Shown: positions 17,945-26,398 of the stretch, piece by piece
Layout of the letters: each line of letters starts with the position of its first letter
How positions within the stretch are numbered: position 1 is the stretch's first letter
NCBI GenBank assembly: GCA_003247835.1
Contig: QJYB01000037.1
Location: 30,309-94,308 of the forward strand
Origin: Gammaproteobacteria bacterium
GTDB taxonomy: Bacteria; Pseudomonadota; Gammaproteobacteria; Pseudomonadales; Azotimanducaceae
Direction of reading: 5' to 3'
DNA length: 64,000 bases
Notes under the pieces: generated by a model
Database searches by the model: none
Told to the model about the DNA's origin: nothing
The model's input: only the letters and a program-made list of their open reading frames with translations
Translations under genes and position numbers: made by a program

Positions 17945-18793
17945 TCAGGCCACACCCCAGGGGAAGGGCATGACCTCCGCCAGGCTGGTCGCACCCATCG
18001 CCTTCATCAGCAGCCGGTCGACACCCAGAGCCACCCCCGCGCAATCCGGAAGGCCCACCTCCAGCGCGGCTAGAAACCGCTCGTCCACGGTCGGTTCCAC
18101 CCGACCGAGCTGCCGGCGTTCTTCCACATCGGACGCGAACCGGCGACGCTGCTCGTCCGTATCCGTGAGCTCGTGGTAGCCGTTGGCGATCTCCACACCG
18201 TCGATCACCACCTCGAATCGGGCGGCAACGCTCGGATCCTCCGAATGCAGCCGTGCGAGCGCGGCCTGATCTGCTGGAAACCGGGTAACGAACCAGCGAC
18301 CGCGAAGTCGCGAACAGGCTTCGCTGAAACGCAGGTCCAGGTCCGCGGCTGATCCGCTGAGATCACCATCGACCAGATCCGTGTAAGGCACCTCGGCGAC
18401 AGGCGCTGCGCCGAGCGTCCGGTCGAGCAGCGCCGCTACCTCGGCCATGAGATCGCGGTCGTCGAAGCCGATCCGGTACCACTCGAGCAGTGTGAATTCC
18501 GGATTGTGCAGTCGACCCTGCTCACCGGCGCGAAAAACCGGACAGAGCTGATAGATGGACGGCGCACCGGCCGCCAGCAGCCGCTTCATCTGGTACTCGG
18601 GCGACGTCTGCAGGTAGCCCGCGCTGCCCACCGCCAGGGACTCGATGTTGACATCCGTCACCGTGTGCGTGCCGATGACGGAGGTCTGAACCTCGAGCAC
18701 GTCCCGCTCGCGGAAGAAGGTGCGGATGGTATCGAGGAGCCCGGCCCGCGCGGTGAGCGCCGCCAGGTCGCAGCTCGGCCGCCAGGCGGTCAC
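17945..18793 (-). CDS. epmA: Elongation factor P--(R)-beta-lysine ligase EpmA
   Basis: EpmA (PoxA/GenX) is a truncated class II lysyl-tRNA-synthetase that attaches beta-lysine to Lys34 of EF-P. The likely start is GTG 18793 (M-T-A-W-R-P-S), two bases after the efp stop, giving 282 residues; the family is often nearer 325. Class II motifs are clear: SPEYQMKRLL, CPVFRAGEQGRLHNPEF and TLLEWYR, then ALGVDRLLMKAMG in motif 3. The partner enzyme EpmB, which makes beta-lysine, is not in this window. Confidence 0.95.
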   Translation of the reverse strand: MTAWRPSCDLAALTARAGLLDTIRTFFRERDVLEVQTSVIGTHTVTDVNIESLAVGSAGYLQTSPEYQMKRLLAAGAPSIYQLCPVFRAGEQGRLHNPEFTLLEWYRIGFDDRDLMAEVAALLDRTLGAAPVAEVPYTDLVDGDLSGSAADLDLRFSEACSRLRGRWFVTRFPADQAALARLHSEDPSVAARFEVVIDGVEIANGYHELTDTDEQRRRFASDVEERRQLGRVEPTVDERFLAALEVGLPDCAGVALGVDRLLMKAMGATSLAEVMPFPWGVA

Positions 18794-18795
18794 GC

Positions 18796-19362
18796 TCAGG
18801 CCCGGCTGACGTACATCCCGGTACGGGTATCGATCTTCAGGACGTCGCCGATGTTGATGAACAGGGGCACCTTGACCACCGCACCCGTGGACAGGGTGGC
18901 CGGCTTGGTAGCACCCGTGGCGGTGTCTCCCTTCAGGCCGGGATCCGTCTCGGTGACCTCGAGCTCGACGAAGTTCGGTGCCGACACGGCAATAGGCGCG
19001 CCGTTGAACAGAGTCACCTGATAAACGTCCTGCTCCTTGAGCCAGTCGATCACGTCCTCCACCGCGGACCTCGGTGCGGCAATCTGTTCGAAGGTTCCGT
19101 CGGTCTTCATGAAGTGCCAGAACTCGCCGTCTTCGTAGAGGTACTCCATGTCGAAGTCCATGACATCCGCCGCCTCGAGGGACTCGCCGGATTTGAACGT
19201 GCGTTCCCATACACGACCGGTCTTCAGGTTGCGGAACTTAACCCGATTGAACGCCTGTCCCTTACCGGGTTTGACGAATTCGTTTTCGAGAATGGCGCAG
19301 GGATCACCCTCCAGCAGCACCTTGAGGCCGGATCTGAATTCGTTGGTGGAGTAGCTCGCCAT
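18796..19362 (-). CDS. efp: Elongation factor P
   Basis: EF-P relieves ribosome stalling at proline runs. The 188-residue protein has the modified-lysine loop [10 protein letters not shown] with Lys34, the residue lysylated by EpmA. It then has the domain 2/3 sequences [11 protein letters not shown] and TVSTGA-like [21 protein letters not shown] minus its ends. It is directly followed by epmA. A candidate promoter lies at 19509-19537. Confidence 0.98.
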   Translation of the reverse strand: MASYSTNEFRSGLKVLLEGDPCAILENEFVKPGKGQAFNRVKFRNLKTGRVWERTFKSGESLEAADVMDFDMEYLYEDGEFWHFMKTDGTFEQIAAPRSAVEDVIDWLKEQDVYQVTLFNGAPIAVSAPNFVELEVTETDPGLKGDTATGATKPATLSTGAVVKVPLFINIGDVLKIDTRTGMYVSRA

Positions 19363-19508
19363 GTCTGAAGTCTTCCTGATGCTGAAGAATAAACGTGCGC
19401 CGGTTCACAGAATCGCTGCGAACTGGTGGGAAGTCCGGGGTCTCTCCGGGACAATCTGACCCGAAGAAAACCGCCGCTCGGATGGGTCCTTCCTGACCGG
19501 CGCCGCGC

Positions 19509-19537
19509 ATCATAACCGCTCTAACGATGTCTTGTAA
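19509..19537 (-). promoter_or_regulatory. Candidate efp promoter
   Basis: On the minus strand TTACAA (19537-19532) and TATGAT (19514-19509) are 17 bases apart, about 150 bases upstream of the efp start. The -10 matches the consensus at five of six positions; the -35 is weak. It lies in the 271-base divergent region between efp and the gene at 19634. Confidence 0.35.
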
Positions 19538-19588
19538 TCCGATTGAAACTGTCTGCGCCACGTCACCTTTTACGGGAAGGTGCTTTCC

Positions 19589-19594
19589 TATACT
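19589..19594 (+). promoter_or_regulatory. Candidate -10 for the PilZ-like/FimX-like gene pair
   Basis: TATACT on the plus strand, 40 bases before the start at 19634, matches the -10 consensus at five of six positions. No good -35 is visible. Apart from this and the efp promoter candidate, I see nothing in the 271-base divergent gap. Confidence 0.3.
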
Positions 19595-19633
19595 ACGTGC
19601 ACGTTTCAATCTGCCCAAGGACTGCAGAGCCTG

Positions 19634-21439
19634 ATGGATAAAAACTCTGTGCGCGCAAACGCTCCGGGCCAAGCCACGCTCCTCACCGCGCCGGAGTCCG
19701 AACTGGAATCCCTGTCGTTCGCACTCGCCGAACCGGATTCCGTCGGCGAGTGGATCAGCCGGCTGCCCATGGCAAACGTCTCCGAGACGGCCGGTCAGAT
19801 CCGCCAGGCAACCTTCGAAATCGCCCGACTCGATACCGACTTCAGAACCCGAATGGGTCTGCTCGAAGGCATCCGACCCACCGTCCTCTATCTTGCCGCC
19901 CGGCTCGACAAAGCCGCCAGCAGTGCGGGGAACCAGGCAGACGCCATCTCCAGACTCGCGCAACGACTGCAGACGAATCTCTGCTCCGGCTATCGCGCGG
20001 TGGTGCTGGCGGCACTGCCAGCGGTCATGGAGGACGAAGAAGCCAGGCAGGTCCTGTCTCTGGCTGTTCACCGGGCGCTGTCCGACCTTTCCCGAACGCT
20101 GCTGCGATCTCTGCAGGATTACGTGGCGCCGGCAGAACGTGTGTGGCTCAAACTGAATCAGCTCTACAGCCTCGCCGAACAGCTCGATATCGAGAAGGAC
20201 GTCCATCCGGATACGGAGAACAACGCGACGGTGGAGCTGAGCACGGCCAGCGTTTACATACGCTCCCTGCTACTCGCTCTCGCGCGACCCTACCAGCTCC
20301 GCCATCGACAGCTTTCCGATGTCTACCGCGCACTCGGCGCCTGGGTACCCATGGTGTCGCTCGGTAGCGGCGCCGGTAAGGACATCTACGTGGTCGACCT
20401 GGCATCCGATCAGGGTCCGGTTCACGTGGACGTCTTCGGTGGTGGCGACACACGCCGGGCGATCCACTCCGAGCGTCTGATCCACGCCCTGGACGCCTAC
20501 GCCAGAGACGAAGCGGACGGTTCTCTCGAAATCCTGCCGGGTATCGACGAAGCGATCATCAGCCACCTGGCAGATGCCTGGGGAGAGATGAAACCGCGTG
20601 CCTTCCGCCGCTCGAAAGCAAACGAGCCGGTCAGGGTCACGGTAGGCATACCGGCTACTCACTACTTCCTGAGCGGCGGGATAGATTTCTCTGATCTGCT
20701 CGACTCGATTACGGGTACCATGCCCAGGGAGATCAACCCCTTTCTCCGCGGAGACGCCCCTGCGGCTTCACAAGCCGGCAAACGACACGACGTCTGGGAC
20801 GACGCGTTCGATGTGGGTGGCCGCATTCCGGAGAATCCGAACATCTCCGATCCGGAGAGTCTGCTCTATGCGCACGAGCGCAAGGCCCGCAAAAGCGCAC
20901 AGGAGCAGTACATTCACCACGACACGACGTCTGCCGACATGAGCCCCGGCGGCTACCGGCTGCGCTGGAACGAACCCTTTCCGGCGAGTCTGCAGACCGG
21001 TGAGCTCATCGGGCTGCGCGACGAAACCGATCCACGCTGGTGCCTGGCCGTGGCTCGCTGGATCCGGCAGGACGAGGCGGGCCCATACATGGGCGTGGAG
21101 CTCCTTGCCCCTCAGGCCAAGCCGGTAGCGGTTCGGCTGGTGCAGAGCAAGGGCAGTCAGAACGAGTACCAGCGGGCTTTCCTGCTGCCTGAGCTACGAC
21201 CCATCGGACGTCCTGCGACTCTGATCACACCGGCGCAGTCCTATCGCAGCGGACAGAAAGTCCACCTGTGGGACGAAGGAACGCAAAACACTGCTCAACT
21301 CGGTGAGTGCCTGCTTAAAACCGAGAGTTTTAACCAGTTCACATTTCGACTGTTGGATGGTTACTTGGAAAAGCGCAACCGCCAAACCAACATGGTCAGC
21401 GCTAAAAAACTCAACAACAAGCTAACTGGGTTCAGGTAA
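19634..21439 (+). CDS. Conserved protein upstream of FimX-like gene, with PilZ-like C-terminal domain
   Basis: This 601-residue soluble protein (ATG 19634, MDKNSVRANAPGQ) has a mostly helical N-terminal two-thirds and a C-terminal segment, about 430-560, of PilZ type. Features there are a D-x-S-x-x-G-like turn (TTSADMSPGGYRLRW), a hydrophobic strand with GELIGLRDE, and a closing VARWIRQDEAGPYMGVELL. The arginine motif that binds c-di-GMP (RxxxR) is not clear, so binding is uncertain. I recognise it as the homologue of the uncharacterised gene that precedes fimX in Pseudomonas. It ends 4 bases before the FimX-like start, so the two form an operon. The role is unknown; a link to surface motility or c-di-GMP signalling is inferred from context. 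Confidence 0.8.
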   Translation: MDKNSVRANAPGQATLLTAPESELESLSFALAEPDSVGEWISRLPMANVSETAGQIRQATFEIARLDTDFRTRMGLLEGIRPTVLYLAARLDKAASSAGNQADAISRLAQRLQTNLCSGYRAVVLAALPAVMEDEEARQVLSLAVHRALSDLSRTLLRSLQDYVAPAERVWLKLNQLYSLAEQLDIEKDVHPDTENNATVELSTASVYIRSLLLALARPYQLRHRQLSDVYRALGAWVPMVSLGSGAGKDIYVVDLASDQGPVHVDVFGGGDTRRAIHSERLIHALDAYARDEADGSLEILPGIDEAIISHLADAWGEMKPRAFRRSKANEPVRVTVGIPATHYFLSGGIDFSDLLDSITGTMPREINPFLRGDAPAASQAGKRHDVWDDAFDVGGRIPENPNISDPESLLYAHERKARKSAQEQYIHHDTTSADMSPGGYRLRWNEPFPASLQTGELIGLRDETDPRWCLAVARWIRQDEAGPYMGVELLAPQAKPVAVRLVQSKGSQNEYQRAFLLPELRPIGRPATLITPAQSYRSGQKVHLWDEGTQNTAQLGECLLKTESFNQFTFRLLDGYLEKRNRQTNMVSAKKLNNKLTGFR

Positions 21440-21443
21440 CGGG

Positions 21444-23891
21444 ATGGCTGCCTCAACAAAGGATCTGTCGGCACAACAAACCCAATACGGACCGGTGCGG
21501 CTGCTGATTGCCGAGCGATCGGAGAACGCTGCCCATCAGTTCGACTCTCTTCTGCGGGATGCCGGCATCGCAACCCGGCTGGAGATCATCGACCTGCCAA
21601 TGGCGGTTAACAAGCTTGCACACGCTGACCTGATGCTCTGCAACGCCGCGCTGCCCGAACTGAATCAGTATCTTCCCCGTCTGGCAAGCCTCGCGCCGAG
21701 GGTTCCGATCGTCGTCGTGAGCAACGACCAGGCAGCCATGTCACAATCCGAGGGCATGGAGCTCGGCGCCGCCGACGTAGTGGCCGACGCCGACAGTCGC
21801 CACCTCGTGCTGGTCGTGAAGAGAGAGCTCGAGCACGTCTGCCAGAACATCCAGCTGAAACAGATCAGAAAGGCCCTCGCCGAAGCCGAACGCCGCTGTG
21901 AGCTGCTGCTGTCCAGCTCCCGCGCCTCCATCGCCTATGTGCATGAAGGCATGCACATCTATGCCAACGAGCACTACCTGCAGCTGTTCGGATTCGAAGA
22001 CGCGGATGACCTGCTCGGGCTGCCGCTCATCGATCTGATCGCGGGAGAAAGCGTGTCCCTGCTGAAGGACAAGCTCAAGATCTTCCGCCGGAAGGAAGAA
22101 GAGATCGAATTCGACTTCGTCGGTAAGAGCACCGAAGGATCCGTCGTTCGCGGCACCATGACCCTGGCTGCCGCGGAGTACGAGGGTGAGCACTGCATTC
22201 AGGTCACCGTCCGACCGGAATCCATGCCCCGCGCGGAGAGCGCACTTTCCCTGGTCAGCAACAAGCAGGCCGGGAACGAATCCAACGAGGAGGACTGGAC
22301 GCTCGAGTACGAGGACACGGACGATGTTCCCCTGCTCCAGGACGAAGCCGAACCGGCACAGACTGACAGGCAAAACGGCGCTGCCGCTTTCGCCGACGAC
22401 GAGAGTGCCGGGAACGGCACCTCGATCGAAACCGCCGCCGGGCAGGCGGTCGACGAAGCCGAGGAAATCGAGCCCGAGCTGCCCGAGGACTTCGAGATCG
22501 AGTTCGAGGCCGCCGACGCGCCCGCGACGACCAACGGTGCCGCCTCCAGGCCGGCAGCCCGAGCGGACGGCCCGACTCAACCGGCGGCTCCCACCCGATC
22601 CGCCGGAACCACCGCAGCACGCACGGCAGCGATGCCGCTTGCCGAATTCCTCAGGACTGCAGAGGCTCTGGTCGCCGCCCGATCAGGCGACTTCGTCAGC
22701 GTGTTCGTGGCTCAGGTCGACGGCTACGAGGATCTGCAGCGTACGTTCGGTCTCGCCGGACTGGACGACGTCTGTCGACAGGTCGAGCAAAAGCTGCTCA
22801 GCGAGACCACTGCACCCGTGATGCAGCTCTCACCCTCTCAGTGGGCCATGCTGGTCTGCGATCGGACCCGGGCGGATGCGCTCAATCAGGTGAACGGCTA
22901 CCGGGCTGCCATAGAAGGCATGATGTTCGAGGTCCGTGAGAAGACAGTCCGTCCCACCTGCACGTTCGGCGGCGCCATCTTCAACAGCGAGGGCTTCGAC
23001 TCCACCTCGACCGCGCTCGAGGCAACCCTGGACAACGCATTCAGCACGCTACGTAGCGCGCTGTCGAAGGGCGACGGCAACACCGTCATGCTGCCGAAGT
23101 TCGATACCGCCGATCAGGAATACGGCGACGAGGCAAACCGCATTCTCGTCCTGATCACCGAAGCGATCGAAAACCAGAACTTCACACTGCTCTTCCAGCC
23201 GATCATCAGCCTGCGGGGGGATTCGGACGAGCACTACGAGGTCTTCCTACGGATGAGCGACCGGGAGGGCAAGCAGATGGCACCCGGGGAGTTTCTCCGT
23301 ACCGCCATCGATGCGGGCGTTGCGGGCCGGATAGACCGCTGGGTGATCCTGCAGTCCATCAAGATGCTCTCCGCCCATCGCGGCAACGGCCACAACACCC
23401 GGCTGACCATCAACCTGACGAGCAACAGCATCGCCGACCCGGAGTTCATCCAGTGGCTCGGCGTGGCCATCAAGGCGGCCCGACTGCCGAGCGACGCGGT
23501 GATCTTCCAGTTCACCGAAGCCGATGCGTCCATGTACGTGCGCCAGAGCCGGGAGTTCGTGGAAGGACTCAGAAACCTGCACTGCCGGGCATCGCTGTCC
23601 CGGTTCGGTCTCGTCGCGGAGCCGTTCGAGGTGCTCAATCACGTCCCGGTCGACTTCGTGAAGCTGGACGGGTCGCTGATCGAGCCGCTGGACAAGGATC
23701 CGGCTCTCAAGGATACGGTCACGGAGATGATTCGCGATCTCCAGCACGCAGGGAAGCTGACCGTCGTGCCCATGGTGGAGAGCGCGAGCCTCCTGTCCAC
23801 GCTCTGGCAGGCCGGAGTGAACTACATTCAGGGGCACTACCTGCAGGAGCCGAGCACCAGCATGGACTACGACTTCAGCACGGACGACTGA
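21444..23891 (+). CDS. fimX: FimX-like degenerate REC-PAS-GGDEF-EAL protein
   Basis: The 815-residue protein has a receiver-like domain (about 15-135), a PAS domain (about 150-270), and an acidic low-complexity linker (about 275-400). A GGDEF-like domain (about 405-555) and an EAL domain (about 575-810) follow. All catalytic signatures are eroded. Asn replaces the phospho-Asp in DLMLCNAALPEL. The GGDEF site reads SPSQW. EAL reads E-V-F (599-601), and the DDFG motif reads SRFG (719-722). This is the FimX pattern: a c-di-GMP receptor controlling type IV pilus twitching, with no cyclase activity expected. Order PilZ-like protein-fimX-serB matches Pseudomonas. I am sure of the family, less so of the pilus role here. 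Confidence 0.88.
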   Translation: MAASTKDLSAQQTQYGPVRLLIAERSENAAHQFDSLLRDAGIATRLEIIDLPMAVNKLAHADLMLCNAALPELNQYLPRLASLAPRVPIVVVSNDQAAMSQSEGMELGAADVVADADSRHLVLVVKRELEHVCQNIQLKQIRKALAEAERRCELLLSSSRASIAYVHEGMHIYANEHYLQLFGFEDADDLLGLPLIDLIAGESVSLLKDKLKIFRRKEEEIEFDFVGKSTEGSVVRGTMTLAAAEYEGEHCIQVTVRPESMPRAESALSLVSNKQAGNESNEEDWTLEYEDTDDVPLLQDEAEPAQTDRQNGAAAFADDESAGNGTSIETAAGQAVDEAEEIEPELPEDFEIEFEAADAPATTNGAASRPAARADGPTQPAAPTRSAGTTAARTAAMPLAEFLRTAEALVAARSGDFVSVFVAQVDGYEDLQRTFGLAGLDDVCRQVEQKLLSETTAPVMQLSPSQWAMLVCDRTRADALNQVNGYRAAIEGMMFEVREKTVRPTCTFGGAIFNSEGFDSTSTALEATLDNAFSTLRSALSKGDGNTVMLPKFDTADQEYGDEANRILVLITEAIENQNFTLLFQPIISLRGDSDEHYEVFLRMSDREGKQMAPGEFLRTAIDAGVAGRIDRWVILQSIKMLSAHRGNGHNTRLTINLTSNSIADPEFIQWLGVAIKAARLPSDAVIFQFTEADASMYVRQSREFVEGLRNLHCRASLSRFGLVAEPFEVLNHVPVDFVKLDGSLIEPLDKDPALKDTVTEMIRDLQHAGKLTVVPMVESASLLSTLWQAGVNYIQGHYLQEPSTSMDYDFSTDD

Positions 23892-23898
23892 TCCGAAA

Positions 23899-23916
23899 GG
23901 CCGCACCCACGCGGCC
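23899..23916. terminator. Small hairpin between converging fimX-like and serB genes
   Basis: GGCCGC and GCGGCC form a six-base-pair perfect stem around a six-base loop, in the 27-base gap between two convergent stop codons. There is no T run, so at most it is a weak or Rho-assisted bidirectional terminator. Confidence 0.35.
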
Positions 23917-23918
23917 AG

Positions 23919-25154
23919 TCAACCCGCCAGCGCCTCGTCGATGTCCCGGTCACTGAATCCCATCAGGTAGAGCACGCTGTCCAGGCCGAAATTTGAGATG
24001 GCGTGACTCGCTGATTCCTTCACGACCGGCTTGGCATGGTATGCCACACCCAGACCGGCAATGCTGAGCATGGGTAGATCGTTGGCGCCATCACCGATGG
24101 CAATGGTCTGCTCGAGGACGATGCCCTCCCTGCCGGCGATCTCTGCCAGCAGCGCTGCCTTGCGCTCGGCGTCGACGATCTCTCCGGAAACCTCGCCGGT
24201 CATCACGCCGTCAACGATGTCCAGCCGGTTCGCGAATACGTAGTCGATACCCAGCGAACGCTTGAGGTGCTCGCCGACGTACTGGAAGCCGCCGGAGAGG
24301 ATGGCGGTCTTGAAGCCGAAATGCTTGAGCGAGCGGATCAGCCGGTCGGCGCCTTCATTGAGCGCTACCGTATCCGCCACGCGGGCAAGCGCGGATTCGG
24401 GCAGTCCCTTCAGCAGCGCCGCCCGGGCTCGGAAGCTCTCGGAAAAGTTGAGCTCACCACGCATCGCACGCTCCGTGATCGCGGCGACCTGGTCCCGTAC
24501 ACCCTGCAGGGCCGCCAGCTCGTCGATGACCTCGGCATTGATCAGCGTCGAATCCATGTCGAACGCCACCAGCCGGCGATTGCGCCGGTAGACCGTGTCG
24601 CGCTGAACGCTGAAGTCGAAGATCAGATCGTCCGCGGCAGCGAGCAGGTCGGCCTTCAGTCGCGCCGCGTCGAGAGGGTCGCCGCGCAGGCTCATTTCGA
24701 TGGACGTACGCGCACCGGCACCGGGATGATCGAGCGGAATCCGGCCGGACAGCCGGCGGATACTGTCGATATTGAGACCCTGACGGTGAATGATGTCCGT
24801 GACCGCCGCTATCTGCCGGCCACTCACCCCGGCGGCCAGAAGCGTCAGGATGTATCTCGACTTGCCATGGCCCGCGACCCACTCGGCGTAATCGACCGCC
24901 GGGACACGGCTCGCCCGCAACACGACGCCTGCCTCCCCGCAGGCTGCCCGCAGCTCATCCAGAACGGCATCTACCGCACCGGCGTCCTCGACGTCCAGCA
25001 GCATCCCGAGGTTCAGTTCCTCGTGAATCACCGCCTGGCCGACGTCGAGGATGCGCACTTGATATGCCGACAGAACGGATGTCAACATGGCCATCAGACC
25101 GGGTTTGTCCTGACCGGAGACGTTCAACAGGACGATTTCGTTATCGCTGGTCAT
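23919..25154 (-). CDS. serB: Phosphoserine phosphatase with tandem ACT-like domains
   Basis: SerB dephosphorylates phosphoserine, the last step of serine synthesis. With ATG 25154 as the start (MTSDNEIVLLNVSGQDKPG) the protein has 411 residues. Two ACT-like domains (about 5-80 and 99-180) precede the HAD phosphatase. This long form is the Pseudomonas type; E. coli SerB is shorter. HAD motif 1 is VAFDMDSTLIN (nucleophile Asp199, Asp201), motif 2 LSGGFQYV, and motif 4 IGDGANDLPML. A longer open frame upstream overlaps the divergent gene and is not used. Confidence 0.96.
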   Translation of the reverse strand: MTSDNEIVLLNVSGQDKPGLMAMLTSVLSAYQVRILDVGQAVIHEELNLGMLLDVEDAGAVDAVLDELRAACGEAGVVLRASRVPAVDYAEWVAGHGKSRYILTLLAAGVSGRQIAAVTDIIHRQGLNIDSIRRLSGRIPLDHPGAGARTSIEMSLRGDPLDAARLKADLLAAADDLIFDFSVQRDTVYRRNRRLVAFDMDSTLINAEVIDELAALQGVRDQVAAITERAMRGELNFSESFRARAALLKGLPESALARVADTVALNEGADRLIRSLKHFGFKTAILSGGFQYVGEHLKRSLGIDYVFANRLDIVDGVMTGEVSGEIVDAERKAALLAEIAGREGIVLEQTIAIGDGANDLPMLSIAGLGVAYHAKPVVKESASHAISNFGLDSVLYLMGFSDRDIDEALAG

Positions 25155-25234
25155 CTGCAACGCTCTGTCGATCAGAAGAACGCGCGACGCGGTCGGTGAT
25201 TCCCGCCCGGGCACACGATGGTATCGAATCGGTT

Positions 25235-26398
25235 TTGAAGCTTACTGCCCAGACAATCCGCGTCAAACAGCTCAGCGTAGCCCAGATCTTTCTGGCCAGC
25301 CTGCTGACCGGCCTGGGTCTGCTGCTGCTCTGGGCAGCGGCAACCGACGAAGACGCCCGGCTCGACCACTTCGGCAGGGCTCTGGCCGAAGCGCTCGCGG
25401 CTCAGGTGGTCGAGCCCGTACTGGCACGGGACCTGATCCACCTCGGCGTGCTGGTCAACCGAATCGTCGCCCTGCCGGAAGTGGCCGGTGCCAGCATCCA
25501 CGGCATCGACAACGAACCACTGGCGCTGTCGGGCGACGTACGGCGGGGACGTTCCTTTCCTGCTCAGGTGGTGCACGACGACCAGAGTATCGGTGTGGTT
25601 CGGATCATGGTGGATCCGGACGCCTTCGCCGCAGGGCTTTCTGCCGGCACGGTCGCGGTCAGCCTGCTGTGGATCGTCTGCGCTCCCGCATTCATCCTGC
25701 TGCTGTCCTGGTTCGCCGACCGGCCGGTGGCACCAGCCTTGAGCCGCGCCGTGAAACGGCAGCTGGAGTCCGATCCGGTCGTGGTCGTTCAGGAAGCGCC
25801 CGAACCGGAAATCTGGTACGTGATCGCGGTCAACCTGTTCAACCAGCTCAGCCTCAGCCGCGAACAGTCCGCGCGCGAGCTTGCCATGGCCCGCGACATC
25901 GCCGAACGGGTGGCAGCACTCTATGCAGGGACCGTCCAGGAGCTGCCGGGAACGGGCCTGCTGCTGGGCTTCGGCCCCGGTGACAGCGACGAACGGCCGT
26001 TCCACGTACTCTGCGCGGCATTCATCCTGTCCAGGCTGCTGGCCGATGTGGAAACCCTCGGCCGGTACCGGCTGAGTCTGCATACGCTGATTCTCGACGC
26101 GGACGAGACGCTGCACGTGAACGGAGAACCGGTACGGGATGCCGCCATTCTGTCGGCCCTGGCCAAGGACAACAGCATCGTCATCAGCGGTACGTTCCAT
26201 GCCCTGCTGCCGTACAGTCAGCGTCTCGTCAGCACGCCGCTCAAGCATCCGCTGCTGGATGATCTCGCAACCGTCGACGGGGGCGCACTGCTGGCGATCG
26301 CGCTGGCCGAGCCCCACGACGACCTGATCGAGGAGCTTCTCGGCGGCATGAACGATCAGGTCGACGACGTCTCCACGGCCAGAGAATCCACTTTCTGA
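25235..26398 (+). CDS. Membrane protein adjacent to serB (YtjB/SMP_2-like)
   Basis: The best start is TTG 25235 (M-K-L-T-A-Q-T-I-R), 80 bases from the divergent serB start, giving about 387 residues. Two transmembrane helices are visible: [20 protein letters not shown] near the N-terminus and [19 protein letters not shown] about 140 residues later. Between them is a periplasmic domain with a PAS/sensor-like feel ([19 protein letters not shown]). A cytoplasmic domain (about 200-387) follows the second helix. The arrangement and its place next to serB match the YtjB/AhpA-like family of unknown function. It lacks histidine-kinase or GGDEF motifs. Its end overlaps parC by 43 bases on the opposite strand. 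Confidence 0.72.
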   Translation: MKLTAQTIRVKQLSVAQIFLASLLTGLGLLLLWAAATDEDARLDHFGRALAEALAAQVVEPVLARDLIHLGVLVNRIVALPEVAGASIHGIDNEPLALSGDVRRGRSFPAQVVHDDQSIGVVRIMVDPDAFAAGLSAGTVAVSLLWIVCAPAFILLLSWFADRPVAPALSRAVKRQLESDPVVVVQEAPEPEIWYVIAVNLFNQLSLSREQSARELAMARDIAERVAALYAGTVQELPGTGLLLGFGPGDSDERPFHVLCAAFILSRLLADVETLGRYRLSLHTLILDADETLHVNGEPVRDAAILSALAKDNSIVISGTFHALLPYSQRLVSTPLKHPLLDDLATVDGGALLAIALAEPHDDLIEELLGGMNDQVDDVSTARESTF

